This document shows positions 38,083 to 48,051 of a stretch of DNA of 64,000 nt, in pieces. The DNA is taken from assembly GCF_947367035.1 (NCBI RefSeq), contig NZ_CANBCA010000003.1, forward strand, positions 34,408 through 98,407, read 5' to 3'. The stretch's first letter is position 1. Each line of letters begins with the position of its first letter. Made by a program: the position numbers and the translations under genes. The notes under the pieces were generated by a model. The model did no database searches, was not told the origin of the DNA, and worked only from the letters and a program-made list of their open reading frames with translations. This stretch comes from an uncultured Helicobacter sp. (lineage in GTDB: Bacteria > Campylobacterota > Campylobacteria > Campylobacterales > Helicobacteraceae).

Positions 38083-39420
38083 TTAGTCCTTCTTAAGCTG
38101 AATCGTCTGTGCTTTAGCATAAACAACATTTGCACCAGATGTGATTTTTACAAATTTACGTTTGGTATAATCTACTGCATAATTTTCACCAACATCTTTT
38201 GTCAATCCTGCTAAAATTTGTGTAGCTTTTTGCAAGATTATATCAGAAATTTTCGCCTTTCCGCAATGAACAATACAATGCGAACTTGGAATCCCGCGAA
38301 TATGTAACCAAATATCTTCCGCTTTAGCTTCCTTTAATAATGCAATATTTTCTCTCTCATTCTTGCCAATAGATACCTTAATCCCTGCGATAAAAAAACT
38401 TTCAAACAATTTTAATTTTTGTTTAGATTCTTTAGGATTGGATTTTTTTTGTAAATTAGAATCCAAAATCTGTAAATCATTTAGATTTGTTACATTTTGT
38501 ATCATTTTTAGCAAATTTTGATAGAATAAAATCTTTTCTTGTAGATTTTGGGCTTGTAGATAAATATTTTTTGCCTTTTTGGCAAGTTTTTTGGAATTTT
38601 CAAAGAAAATTTGTGCGCAATGGCTTAGAGAATAAGCTTTTTTAGGCAATATAATTTTTTCATTTTCTAAGCAAATTTCTCTCCCTTTAAAATCTGGATA
38701 CAAATAAAGATTTTGCAAAACAAGTTGCCCTAGATACGCTTCTCTTTTGGCATTTGCTTCTAAAATATCTTTTGCTTCTAGGGATTCTAAATGCTGCTTT
38801 AAGTGCATAATTTTATGATGAATTTTCGCACTAGATTTTGCAATTTTTTCCTTTAATTCCTTTGTCTTTAAATGGATAAAATTATCTAAAAGATTCTCAA
38901 ATAATTCTCCCTCACATTGAAACAAAGGAGAAGTTTTGGGCTGCGGCAAAGGTAAAAGTGGCTTCCCAATCCTCACATCACGGAATGATTGCTCCTTGGT
39001 AATATGTCGCAAAGCATCTAGAACGATTTTGTTAGTATCTAGTAAAATTAAATTTGTATTTTTCCCTGTAAATTCAGCTTGTAAGATAATTTGTGAAGAT
39101 TTATAGCTATTCTTCGTTTGTAAAGTAAGTTGCAAGATACGATTATTACCATCTATTTTCGCCCCTATAATCCAAGCATTGAAGCAATATTTTTGCAAAC
39201 TTTTATCAAAAGGAGCTTGATAAACCTTTGAGGCGACAAAGACCTCATTACTGATGAAAATTGTACTTTTGCCCTTGCTTAAATCCATAAAAAACGAATG
39301 TCCATCTATGTCCATTTTAAACAAATTATCTGCAATTCTATAAATAGAACGAAGTTTAAAGGGGGGAGTTTGCTGTAAATAACTAGCAAATTTTTGCAGT
39401 ATTGCAAGATTCATCTTCAA
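38083..39420 (-). CDS. NFACT-domain protein (RqcH/FbpA family)
   Basis: The 445 residues comprise an NFACT-N-like start, a coiled-coil middle (about 190-300) and an NFACT-R domain with the hallmark DIWLHIRGIPSSHCIVHCG. Bacterial RqcH binds stalled 50S-peptidyl-tRNA complexes and adds C-terminal alanine tails. It is shorter than the roughly 570-residue Bacillus protein, which I believe is usual in this group. Older annotation as fibronectin-binding protein (HP1392) is a poor guide to function. Confidence 0.85.
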   Translation of the reverse strand: MKMNLAILQKFASYLQQTPPFKLRSIYRIADNLFKMDIDGHSFFMDLSKGKSTIFISNEVFVASKVYQAPFDKSLQKYCFNAWIIGAKIDGNNRILQLTLQTKNSYKSSQIILQAEFTGKNTNLILLDTNKIVLDALRHITKEQSFRDVRIGKPLLPLPQPKTSPLFQCEGELFENLLDNFIHLKTKELKEKIAKSSAKIHHKIMHLKQHLESLEAKDILEANAKREAYLGQLVLQNLYLYPDFKGREICLENEKIILPKKAYSLSHCAQIFFENSKKLAKKAKNIYLQAQNLQEKILFYQNLLKMIQNVTNLNDLQILDSNLQKKSNPKESKQKLKLFESFFIAGIKVSIGKNERENIALLKEAKAEDIWLHIRGIPSSHCIVHCGKAKISDIILQKATQILAGLTKDVGENYAVDYTKRKFVKITSGANVVYAKAQTIQLKKD

Positions 39421-39441
39421 TCTTTAAAATACAACTATACA

Positions 39442-40995
39442 TTATTCTCCCTCAATGCGTTTAGTAGCAAATTCTAAAGCCTCTTTAGTAATTGTATTAC
39501 CACTAATCATACGCGCAATTTCATAAATTCTGCCCTTTTGGTCTAGTAGAATAATCTCTGAACCTTGCGAATGCTTTTGAATCAAGAAATGTGTATCCGC
39601 CAGACTTGGCATATGAGGTTGATGCGAAATTGCAAAGACTTGATAATTGCAAGAGAGTTTTTTCAAGGCTTCTGCGACCCCTTGCGATTCCTCTCCACTT
39701 AGATTTGCATCTAATTCGTCTAAAATAATAAGGGCTTGATTTTTTTCTTGCGCACTTTGAGTAAGCAAAAGTGCAAGACGAAATCGGTTAAACTCTCCTG
39801 CACTTAGATTTTTTAAATCCGTATTTAAGGTGATTTCTAAAATTTGATTCCCAAAGGGCATATAAGATTCTACTTCATCTATTGGCTTAAATAACACTTT
39901 AGCATTTGGCATTTTAAGTGAATTAAGGGATTGGTCTAGAGTATAATTAAAGTTTATAACCCACTTTTCTCTTGCCTTTTGTAATGTATTTGCGCTTTGA
40001 ATCAAAGATTCTTTGGCACTTTGAAACTCCTCTTTAGAATCTTTTAAAATGGAATCCAAATTTTCATATTTTGTTAATTCTCGTTTTTTAACTTCTAAAT
40101 ATTCTAATGCCTCCTCTACGCCACCATATCTATGCTTCAATGCTCCTAAAGATTCCAAACGATTTAAAATCTCTTCAGGGTTGATATTTTCTAACTCTCC
40201 TAGTCGCTCACTCTCTTGGGCACATAACTCTTCTAATTCACTAAAAGCATTCAAGATAGAATCATTTTCTCTACCAATAAGATTTAAAAAATGAGAAACT
40301 TGAGGACTATGATTTAAAAATTCTTGCACTTCTTGCAAACTCTCATTGATTTTTTCTTTTTTAGAAATTTCCTTTTTAAGCTCTAAAAGCTCTTCATATT
40401 CTCCTTTTTTAGGGCTTAAAGATTCTATCTTTTGGATTTCAAAGCGCACAAACTCTTTAAGTTCTTCAACTTTGAGTGCTTCTTCTTGTATTTTTTTAAG
40501 CGCAACTTTTGCAGTTTGAAATTGCACAAAAGAATCCTTATAAGCATCTAAAAGCACCTTATACTTGGAATCTTTAGATAAACAAAAAGAATCAAAAACC
40601 AAAAATAAATTTTCCAAACTTGTTGCATCGTCCATTTTTGTGCTTAAATGTTTTAAAAACGGAGCAAAAAGTTCTTGAACTTTTTTCTTAGGAATATTTT
40701 GTGCATTGAGAAAAAAGCGAATTTTGTCTTTTTTTGTTAGTGTCAAAATCACTTCACCCTCATCTATTAATCCTTTAAATTCCTCTTTGAAGCCTTGTAA
40801 TTCTAAAGTTGCTTCTAACACCTGTGCATTGCATTCACGCAGACCAAAAAGCGCAAGGATAGATTCCATTAGCACAGATTTTCCTGCTCCACTTGCCCCA
40901 CTGAAAACATTAAAATGCGCACTTGGAGAAAAAGTAATTTCTCTAAAAATTGGAGAATTTTTAATTGTAATTTTGTGAATAAGCAATTTTTGCAT
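39442..40995 (-). CDS. recN: DNA repair ATPase RecN
   Basis: RecN is an SMC-like ATPase acting in double-strand-break repair. The 517 residues carry Walker A (GASGAGKSVLME, about 33-44), a coiled-coil middle, the signature LSAGEFNRFRLALLL, Walker B ALIILDELDANLSGEE and the H-loop AISHQPHMPSLAD. Its start codon meets the nadK stop at base 40995, indicating coupled translation. Position agrees with HP1393. Confidence 0.94.
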   Translation of the reverse strand: MQKLLIHKITIKNSPIFREITFSPSAHFNVFSGASGAGKSVLMESILALFGLRECNAQVLEATLELQGFKEEFKGLIDEGEVILTLTKKDKIRFFLNAQNIPKKKVQELFAPFLKHLSTKMDDATSLENLFLVFDSFCLSKDSKYKVLLDAYKDSFVQFQTAKVALKKIQEEALKVEELKEFVRFEIQKIESLSPKKGEYEELLELKKEISKKEKINESLQEVQEFLNHSPQVSHFLNLIGRENDSILNAFSELEELCAQESERLGELENINPEEILNRLESLGALKHRYGGVEEALEYLEVKKRELTKYENLDSILKDSKEEFQSAKESLIQSANTLQKAREKWVINFNYTLDQSLNSLKMPNAKVLFKPIDEVESYMPFGNQILEITLNTDLKNLSAGEFNRFRLALLLTQSAQEKNQALIILDELDANLSGEESQGVAEALKKLSCNYQVFAISHQPHMPSLADTHFLIQKHSQGSEIILLDQKGRIYEIARMISGNTITKEALEFATKRIEGE

Positions 40996-41864
40996 TATTC
41001 AAAATCTCCCCAATGGAATTTTTCTTTTAAAATTTTAAAATAATCCCAATTTGCATTATGAATCAATTTAACCCCATTCTTTTGAACACGAATCGCAATT
41101 TTCTCACCAAACTTTAGAGGTTTGCTCTCTTGCCCATCAATTACAATATTACAACGTCCCTGCTCACCAAGCTCCACAGCAATTTCAAAACTACTTGGCA
41201 AGATGAGCGGACGTTGCGTCAAAGAATGCGCACAAATGGGAGTTAAAAGTAAATTATGAGAGAAAGGATAAACCACTGCACCCCCTGCACTGATATTATA
41301 AGCCGTAGAACCTGTGGGTGTAGCAACAATCAATCCATCACCATAATAGGAATTAAAATATTCACCATCAATGTAAGCCTTAAGATAAATCATAGATGCC
41401 TCATCAAGACGCGTTAAAATAATATCATTAAGTGCAAAAAAACTTGCAGTATTACTCTTTACATTTTGTATGCTACCCTCTAGCATCAGATGGTTTGCTA
41501 TATTGTAGTTTCCCGCTCTAAGATGAGGTAAAAAGGATTCTACTTCATTTTTTTGCAAATCCGTAAGGAATCCTAAATGCCCCATATTGATTCCCAAAAT
41601 AGGCTTACCAAAAGCAAAAGAGCGTCTTGCAGTAGAAATCAATGTGCCATCGCCACCAATAGAAATAAGCGCATCACATTCACTGCAAAGCTCTTCAAAG
41701 TTTAATCCACGCATTCCAATCATTCCCGCACTTAAGGAATCCAAAATCACACGGAATCCCAAATCTAAGGCTAAAGTCTGAAATTCCAAAAAATAAGCCT
41801 TTAACTCTGGGGTAGAGGGGCGCAAAAATACGCCCAAAGTATGAATGGGTGGATTATGATTCAT
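40995..41864 (-). CDS. nadK: NAD kinase
   Basis: NadK phosphorylates NAD to NADP. The 289 residues contain the essential ISIGGDGTLISTAR motif and the NAD-binding GLIVATPTGSTAYNISAGGAVV. Length and motif order are standard. It overlaps recN by one base and begins 1 base after the upstream membrane-protein stop. Confidence 0.96.
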   Translation of the reverse strand: MNHNPPIHTLGVFLRPSTPELKAYFLEFQTLALDLGFRVILDSLSAGMIGMRGLNFEELCSECDALISIGGDGTLISTARRSFAFGKPILGINMGHLGFLTDLQKNEVESFLPHLRAGNYNIANHLMLEGSIQNVKSNTASFFALNDIILTRLDEASMIYLKAYIDGEYFNSYYGDGLIVATPTGSTAYNISAGGAVVYPFSHNLLLTPICAHSLTQRPLILPSSFEIAVELGEQGRCNIVIDGQESKPLKFGEKIAIRVQKNGVKLIHNANWDYFKILKEKFHWGDFE

Positions 41865-41865
41865 C

Positions 41866-42720
41866 TTATTCTACAAAATAAGCTTTAATACTATACCCGC
41901 GTTTGTTTTCTAGTTGCAAACTTGGACCTTCAAACACAGTAGCATTTGGGATTTTAGCATTTATTGCACGAATCGCATTCCACGCACGAAAACTTGCGAG
42001 TCCTTCTTGTTTTAATTCTGAAGATAAACCACGATAAGGACGAGTATCTACAATACCCTGCACTTCAAAAGCAACCACGCGTTTATCTTCTTGCAATTCT
42101 TTATCCACTTTTGTCGCAATTGAAAGCATACAACTTTGTGGAATCTGCCATTGTCCCACATTCATAGAAAAACATTCAGCAATAATTTGCTTTTTAGGTT
42201 TAATGGTATAACGCAACTTTGCCATTGTATTTGCTTCTGCGCCACGTGCGTTTTGCATTTCTTTCACAGACAAACTCAATCCATCAACAGATTGCGCAAG
42301 AGAAGCAAGCTCTTTTTCTTTTTGATAAAGAGCTTCTTGCAAACGTTTAATTTCTTCATCTTTGGCAAATTCACTTGTCAAATCTAATCGGGATTGTACC
42401 GCTTCTGTTGCCTTTGTTTGGAATCCTAACGCAACTTGCGCTTTATGAAGCAAAGATTGCCCACTAGGGCTTGTCAAGAAATAATATCCTCCACCAAAAA
42501 TCAATGCAATTAATACAAAAAGTAAAAATAGATAGACAAAGAAATGTCCTTTGCTTTCAGAATACTCTTTGGTATCTTCTAAAGAATATTCAATCGTTCC
42601 TTTAGATCTAGATTTAGTTTTTGGCTCTTCTTTAAACTCTTCAAAAGTATCAAAAATATTATCTGGAATCGTAGCGGATAGACTCTCAAGTTTTGGATTT
42701 TTTTGTGTATTATCTGACAT
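41866..42720 (-). CDS. Single-pass membrane protein, HP1395-like
   Basis: The 284 residues have an acidic cytoplasmic N-terminus (1-58), one membrane helix (about 60-83), a coiled coil (about 115-160) and a globular end with two cysteines (in ECFSMNVG and QSCMLSIA). The late segment QGIVDTRPYRG followed by GLASFRAWNAIRAI loosely recalls OmpA-type peptidoglycan-binding domains, but key residues differ and I would not assert it. Position matches HP1395. The function is unknown. Confidence 0.75.
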   Translation of the reverse strand: MSDNTQKNPKLESLSATIPDNIFDTFEEFKEEPKTKSRSKGTIEYSLEDTKEYSESKGHFFVYLFLLFVLIALIFGGGYYFLTSPSGQSLLHKAQVALGFQTKATEAVQSRLDLTSEFAKDEEIKRLQEALYQKEKELASLAQSVDGLSLSVKEMQNARGAEANTMAKLRYTIKPKKQIIAECFSMNVGQWQIPQSCMLSIATKVDKELQEDKRVVAFEVQGIVDTRPYRGLSSELKQEGLASFRAWNAIRAINAKIPNATVFEGPSLQLENKRGYSIKAYFVE

Positions 42721-42733
42721 TTTAACTCCTTAG

Positions 42734-43543
42734 TTATGCCACGCGTTTAAAATTAGATTTAATGTTTTCATACGCTTCATTAATCAGGCGGAATTTTTCC
42801 GCATAGCCATCAATAATTTTTTTATCTTGACCATAAACATTATCAGGATGATAGATTTTGGCAAGTTCAATATAGCGATTTTTCACACATTCAAAATCAT
42901 CATTATAACCACAACCTAGAATCTTGTAGCTTTTCTTAAGGATTTTTTCCTCTTTAGTTAAATATTCCTCAAAACATTCAAAAGTATTGTGCGTTTTAAA
43001 AGTCTCATAATCAAAATCCAACACGATATTATGAATAACTTTTTGTGAAAGCGCACCAATTAACTTTTCCCAAAAATAAGGGCTACTAGAATCTAAAAAA
43101 ATTTCTTGCCTTGTGTAACTTAGCACAAAATCTTGAAACATTGAGCTTAAATAACGTCTTGCAAGACGACTTGGACGATTTAGCTTTAAACAGACTTGCG
43201 AATTACCAAAAGAACTCTGAATTATCTGCAAAGACACGATAATATGCTCTAACATTGCACGATTTTCAATCATTTTGATACGAATCGGAAGATAGCTACT
43301 ATCAATAATAGTTTGAAAATCCTCGCTATCCTTTTTGGCTTCCTCTTGCATAGCAACGTGATATGCCCAATTCAAAAAGTAATCTTTCTTGTAACGCTCA
43401 CCATCGTCAAGAATCAAGACTGAACTTGAAAGACGATAGGCTTTAGAAAAATGTTTATACGCAAAATCCACTGCACGTTTTAAAAATTGTGATTCTTTTT
43501 CAATGCTGATTTGAATGTATGGCTCTAAGAGCTCTACTTTCAT
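42734..43543 (-). CDS. Protein with C-terminal J domain
   Basis: Of 269 residues, the last 65 or so form a J domain with the obligatory HPD (232-234) in ELAKIYHPDNV and the helix IV region FRLINEAYENIKSNF. J domains stimulate the DnaK ATPase. The first 200 residues are a conserved-looking mixed alpha/beta region without motifs I recognise. J domain at the C-terminus and no zinc or substrate domain make it a specialised co-chaperone. A similar DnaJ-like protein occurs in C. jejuni (Cj0954c). Confidence 0.85.
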   Translation of the reverse strand: MKVELLEPYIQISIEKESQFLKRAVDFAYKHFSKAYRLSSSVLILDDGERYKKDYFLNWAYHVAMQEEAKKDSEDFQTIIDSSYLPIRIKMIENRAMLEHIIVSLQIIQSSFGNSQVCLKLNRPSRLARRYLSSMFQDFVLSYTRQEIFLDSSSPYFWEKLIGALSQKVIHNIVLDFDYETFKTHNTFECFEEYLTKEEKILKKSYKILGCGYNDDFECVKNRYIELAKIYHPDNVYGQDKKIIDGYAEKFRLINEAYENIKSNFKRVA

Positions 43544-43604
43544 AAACTTTCCTTAAGTCTTATCCTTAGTTTTGCCATTTGACATATCCAAATATGGCAG
43601 TTCA

Positions 43605-43628
43605 AATTAGAATTAAGCAATTCTAATT
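43605..43628. terminator. Perfect 10-bp hairpin after the dynamin pair
   Basis: AATTAGAATT (43605-43614) and AATTCTAATT (43619-43628) pair perfectly around the tetraloop AAGC. It lies just past the stop of the second dynamin-like gene on the minus strand and upstream of the J-domain gene. It is AT-only apart from one pair and has no T tract, so termination is probable rather than certain. Confidence 0.45.
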
Positions 43629-43642
43629 CCACTTTGCTATCT

Positions 43643-45685
43643 TTAAGCATTTACGCTCTTTAGCTCTTGCTTGATTGCTTTAAGATTCTGTGTAATTTTA
43701 TCTATTTCTTTCTTAAGTTCAAAAGAAACTTGTGCAATTAATTGAATTTTCTCTTGCGTGGTTTGTTCGCTTTGATTTAAAAATTGCGCATAGGTTTTCT
43801 TTAAACAATTCATTGGACCAAAAAGACGTGCTTGGAATTGTTCAAAACAAAAAGTTTCATTCAAGCTTTCACGCACATTTTCCAAAGTGGGGCTAAATAG
43901 GGCAAATTCTTCTTGGTTCTCGCTATGTTTAGCAATTGCATTTTTGATTTTCAAATCTAAACGATTTAAGGTCAAATCTATTGCATTATTATAACTTAGA
44001 GCCAAAAAGTTACTTAAAACATTTAATTCACTTTGTAAATAAGAGGTTGCCACGAGAGTATTTTTATTGAAATCATCTAGCAAATTTTCGTAACAATTTT
44101 GTGCAAAATCGTGCAAATCATTTAACGCTTGACTTTGTGGGGCAACGAGATAAAGTTCAATACTCTTGGGCGCATCGTGTTGCCATTTTGCCAACTCTAG
44201 CTTCAAAGTATCTGTATTTTTGGCAATAGATTGGATAAACAAATCTAAGAAATTTTTAATTTGCACACTTAGTGCCTTGTAATTTTTAACTAATTGCGTA
44301 TCGGGATTTTGTAACTCTAAACGAATCTTTTCTATTGGGAGCAAAACCACTTCTTTAGTCGTTTCAACAGATTTAGTCCCCAAAAAACGTTTTTCTTTTT
44401 GCGCAAAACTTAGAGATTTTTTCTCCAACGCATTAAAGATTCTTTGTGCTAAAGTGTCAAGCCATAAATCAAGCCCAATATACAAATCATTAAAAATTTT
44501 TTGTTCTTTTTCTTGTGAGATAGCACAGCTCGTAATATAATGCTGCAAATTATGTTGCAAAGTCTTTTGTAAAATTAAATAACATTGGTTAATTTTATGG
44601 TATTGTAAATGCAATAAAATGTGCATTTCGCGAAGTTTTTTAAGTATGCTATAAGATTTAGCAAGTTTTGCCTTTGGCTTAATCGTTTGGTTGAGAAAAT
44701 CAAAAATCAAAGGCATATTGGAATCTTGCATAAGAGTTGTTGCATTTTGAGTATTAAGTAAAAGCAATTCTTGGTTAATTTTTTCTTGTATCTTATGATA
44801 AGTCATACCTAAAGAATCTAGCACACTCTGCGGGTTTTGATATTTTTCATAAGCTTCATCAGAAACTTTTAATGCAAGAGATTGGATTGTTTGTGCAAAG
44901 TCCAAAAGAGTTGTTTCAAGAAATTTTTGTGGCGTGTTTAATCTTGCTTTGAGTGCTAACTTTGCAGAGATTGGAATCACAGCAGAGAAAATCCCTTCAA
45001 AAGCACTTTTTGCATAATCTACGCTAATTTGCACTTCTTTTTCATCTTTTAACCTATCTTTTTGATTTAATACACAAAGACTTTTTTGTGCAAAATGTGT
45101 AATAAACTCTTTAAGTAATGCTTTTTCACTATTTTTTCCTGCATTATCAATCAGGGTAAGCCAAATGATTCCATCTACATTTTCTAAAATTTTTAGTGTA
45201 GTGCGTGTATCATCAGAGTTTTGAGAATTAAATCCGGGTGTGTCTAAAAAATTAATTTCTTTTAATAATATAATCGGGGCATAGAGGCAAAAATAATCAA
45301 TATTTTGAGAATTTTCACGTGAAAGCTTATGCAAAAAATCCACATTCTGCAACACTTTACGCCCATCTTTATAAAGAATCTCTAAAATATAATCTTCGCC
45401 ATAGCAGATTTTACATACCTTTGAAGTAATAGGCGTAATACCTGTTGGCAAAATATCTTGCCCTAAAAGAGCATTTAAAAAAGTGCTTTTCCCGCTTGAA
45501 AACTGCCCAATAATCGCAATTTGCATAGGCTCCATTTCCTTTTGTGCTAAATTTTCAAAAAAACTTAACATATAATCATTTGGATTAAGATGATTCTGAC
45601 AAGCCAAAATTAACTTTTGAGTGGGAGATTTTTGTGCAATTTTTGCTTGCAAGATTTTACATTCTTCTAAATATTTCTTTAGCAT
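43643..45685 (-). CDS. Bacterial dynamin-like GTPase, second of the pair (DLP2 type)
   Basis: The 680-residue GTPase has G1 GQFSSGKST (60-68), a G2 threonine in PTGITPITSKV, G3 DTPG (148-151) and G4 NQKD (207-210), then long helical regions to the end as in dynamin-like stalks. I start at ATG 45685, immediately after the first gene's stop, rather than GTG 45730 inside it. The pair resembles C. jejuni Cj0411/Cj0412, whose products assemble as a heterotetramer that tethers membranes. The cellular task here (membrane repair, vesicles, division) is open. Confidence 0.88.
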   Translation of the reverse strand: MLKKYLEECKILQAKIAQKSPTQKLILACQNHLNPNDYMLSFFENLAQKEMEPMQIAIIGQFSSGKSTFLNALLGQDILPTGITPITSKVCKICYGEDYILEILYKDGRKVLQNVDFLHKLSRENSQNIDYFCLYAPIILLKEINFLDTPGFNSQNSDDTRTTLKILENVDGIIWLTLIDNAGKNSEKALLKEFITHFAQKSLCVLNQKDRLKDEKEVQISVDYAKSAFEGIFSAVIPISAKLALKARLNTPQKFLETTLLDFAQTIQSLALKVSDEAYEKYQNPQSVLDSLGMTYHKIQEKINQELLLLNTQNATTLMQDSNMPLIFDFLNQTIKPKAKLAKSYSILKKLREMHILLHLQYHKINQCYLILQKTLQHNLQHYITSCAISQEKEQKIFNDLYIGLDLWLDTLAQRIFNALEKKSLSFAQKEKRFLGTKSVETTKEVVLLPIEKIRLELQNPDTQLVKNYKALSVQIKNFLDLFIQSIAKNTDTLKLELAKWQHDAPKSIELYLVAPQSQALNDLHDFAQNCYENLLDDFNKNTLVATSYLQSELNVLSNFLALSYNNAIDLTLNRLDLKIKNAIAKHSENQEEFALFSPTLENVRESLNETFCFEQFQARLFGPMNCLKKTYAQFLNQSEQTTQEKIQLIAQVSFELKKEIDKITQNLKAIKQELKSVNA

Positions 45686-45687
45686 CA

Positions 45688-48051
45688 CTACGCTCCTTGT
45701 GTGGCATAATCTTGCAAAGCACCAAAACACTGCAAAGATTCTTCTAAAACAACTTCATTTTGTGTTAATAACATTTCTTTCTCTGTTTTTTCTTGTGTGC
45801 TTTGTTGCGAAGTTTGTAAAGCATTTTGTAAAATTCTCTCTTTATTCTCCAAATCTGTTTTTAAAGCAGCTTCTAAATCATTAAGAAATCTTTGGAAATT
45901 CTCTGTTAGCTTAGATTCCAATGCTTTGCTTTGTCTGATAATGATTTCAAAAAATTCCAAAAACCCATCTTTAAAATCCAAATCCAATGCGCTTTTAAGC
46001 TCAATCTTTTGATTTTTACCAAATTTCTTTACAGACTTTATCATACGATTTAAGATTTTAAGTGTTGTTTTTTTCAAAATACTTTCATCAAAATGAAGAT
46101 GAAAATTACCCAAAAGACTAGAATCCTTTTCTTGAAACTCAACATACATTTCAAATTGACTTTGCAATTGTGTGATTTTTTTGTCCAAACTTTGAGTACA
46201 AAAGCGCAAAATATCACTCAAAACATCTTTTAATCCTAAATCCAAGATTCTTTGTAGCCTTTCGTAACTTGGTATTTTGCCTTTCTCATAATCATAGATA
46301 ATATCAGCAAAAATCCTTTCACTTAAAATATTTTTAGAAGTTTCTAGCTGCTGATTCAATTCCTTTTGAAGTGTAACAAGGTATTCTTGTAGCTGTGCTG
46401 TCGCACTCTTTAAAGATTCTTTAGTCACTTGAAGTTTAGCTAAACTTTGTTCTTTCTCAAATTTAGCTTCTTGCATTAACTCTTGGATTTGACTCTCTTT
46501 GGCAAAAAGCAAACTTTTTTCTAAACTGCAAGCAGATTTAATCTTTTCAAAAACTCTTGTAAATCCTTGCGCACTTAAATAAACTAAATCTTTTGCTTTT
46601 GTGCTATTGCTACCCAATAAAGTTTGATTGAGATAATCAATTAGCGCATTAAAATTGGAAGATTCTAAACTAAACCCTAATTCTTTAGCTTTTTGCGGAT
46701 TAGTTTGACAAAGCAACGCAGGATAACTTGCAAGTGCAATAAAATCAAGTCTTTGTAATAAAAGTTCTACACTTTGCTTTGCCATACTTTGAGATAAGCG
46801 TGTCTTAATGCTCTCTTTTGTGTAATTCAAAGCCGATTCTAAATCCTTTGGTTCCAATAAATCTGCGTGTGTTAGTAAAATTAAAATTCTTGAAATATTT
46901 GCATTTTGCAAAGTCTGCAAGATAAAATCTACATCAATTTGTGTTGCACTTTGCGCAGCATTCATTGCGTGTATTAACAAATCGCAATCTAAAATATAGC
47001 CCTTAGTGATTTCTTCCCTTTGAACAATAGGGTCATCAAGACCGGGAGTATCTACAATTTCAACTTTGTTTTCTAAGAACTTCAAAGGAGTAAAAAGTGT
47101 TGTTTCTTTGATGAGATTACACAACTTGCTTGGATGATTTGCTGAAGTATATTTGGGTAATTCCTGCAAAGAAATCCTAAGACTTGTTGTAGAATCTTGC
47201 ACATATTTTTCTAAAAATTCTTTAAACTCTGCATTTGCCATAATCTCACGAAGCAAAGAATCCTCCATTGTGGATTTCAAATCTTTCCACTCTGCTTTAT
47301 TCCAAAAACTCACAAGCGCACTGGGTGTTTTATCATATTTTAAAAGCGTTAAACTCGCAGTTTCTGGAATCGTAGAACTACCTAAAATTTCCTGCCCTAA
47401 AAGAGCATTTAAAAGCGTACTTTTCCCCGCACTTAAAACGCCCGTGATTCCAATAGAAAAATGTTGATTTCTAAGTTTTTCTAATAGAGATTCTAACTCT
47501 TCTAAACTTGGATTAAGATTGAGTAAATTTTGAGTGCGCATTGCATTTAAAATCTCTTTTTTCTGCTCCAACAACCTTAAACTATTTGTTAAAAAATCCC
47601 TCAAGAAACTTTTATCTAAGGTTAATTTTTGTTGCTCTTTATGCATATGAGATTCTTTGATTTCTTGATGAATAATACTATCTAAATGTCTTTTGATTTG
47701 GTAAAAAAACTCTCCTTTTGCAAGGTCGTGTTGCTCTAATAGATTAAGATTTTCTAAGACTTTTTTGAGTAAATTCTGTATGAATCTTGGCTCTTTTAAA
47801 AAGACTTTGTGGATATTTAAAAGTAAAGTGTATTGCACTTGTAAGATTCCTTTAAAACTCAAAGTTTTGCAATACTTTTCACAGAGGTTTTGTAACACAG
47901 AACTTTGCCAAAATAGATTAAATGTATGATTATCAAGGCTTAAGAAAATCGCTAAGATTTCACTTGCTTGCTCACTTTCTAAAATATGCAAATTTCCTAA
48001 TGGCACAATTTCTTTGAAGATTGATTCAAAATATTCTCCTAATTCATTCAT
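45688..48051 (-). CDS. Bacterial dynamin-like GTPase, first of the pair (DLP1 type)
   Basis: The 787-residue GTPase has an N-terminal helical extension of about 190 residues, then G1 GVLSAGKST (204-212), a G2 threonine in SSTIPETASLTL, G3 DTPG (334-337) and a non-classical G4 THAD (394-397). The remaining residues are mostly amphipathic helix. It overlaps the MFS gene by ATGA (48048-48051) and abuts the second dynamin gene, so all three should be co-expressed. The longer extension distinguishes it from its partner, as in the C. jejuni pair. Confidence 0.88.
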   Translation of the reverse strand: MNELGEYFESIFKEIVPLGNLHILESEQASEILAIFLSLDNHTFNLFWQSSVLQNLCEKYCKTLSFKGILQVQYTLLLNIHKVFLKEPRFIQNLLKKVLENLNLLEQHDLAKGEFFYQIKRHLDSIIHQEIKESHMHKEQQKLTLDKSFLRDFLTNSLRLLEQKKEILNAMRTQNLLNLNPSLEELESLLEKLRNQHFSIGITGVLSAGKSTLLNALLGQEILGSSTIPETASLTLLKYDKTPSALVSFWNKAEWKDLKSTMEDSLLREIMANAEFKEFLEKYVQDSTTSLRISLQELPKYTSANHPSKLCNLIKETTLFTPLKFLENKVEIVDTPGLDDPIVQREEITKGYILDCDLLIHAMNAAQSATQIDVDFILQTLQNANISRILILLTHADLLEPKDLESALNYTKESIKTRLSQSMAKQSVELLLQRLDFIALASYPALLCQTNPQKAKELGFSLESSNFNALIDYLNQTLLGSNSTKAKDLVYLSAQGFTRVFEKIKSACSLEKSLLFAKESQIQELMQEAKFEKEQSLAKLQVTKESLKSATAQLQEYLVTLQKELNQQLETSKNILSERIFADIIYDYEKGKIPSYERLQRILDLGLKDVLSDILRFCTQSLDKKITQLQSQFEMYVEFQEKDSSLLGNFHLHFDESILKKTTLKILNRMIKSVKKFGKNQKIELKSALDLDFKDGFLEFFEIIIRQSKALESKLTENFQRFLNDLEAALKTDLENKERILQNALQTSQQSTQEKTEKEMLLTQNEVVLEESLQCFGALQDYATQGA

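Noticed and set aside
41866..42720. OmpA-type peptidoglycan-binding domain in the HP1395-like protein
   Set aside because: Only a loose resemblance (DTRPYRG, SFRAW); the defining Asp/Arg positions are not convincing by eye.
45686..45730. GTG start 15 codons upstream for the second dynamin-like protein
   Set aside because: It lies inside the first dynamin gene; ATG 45685 directly after that stop has AAGGAG at good spacing.
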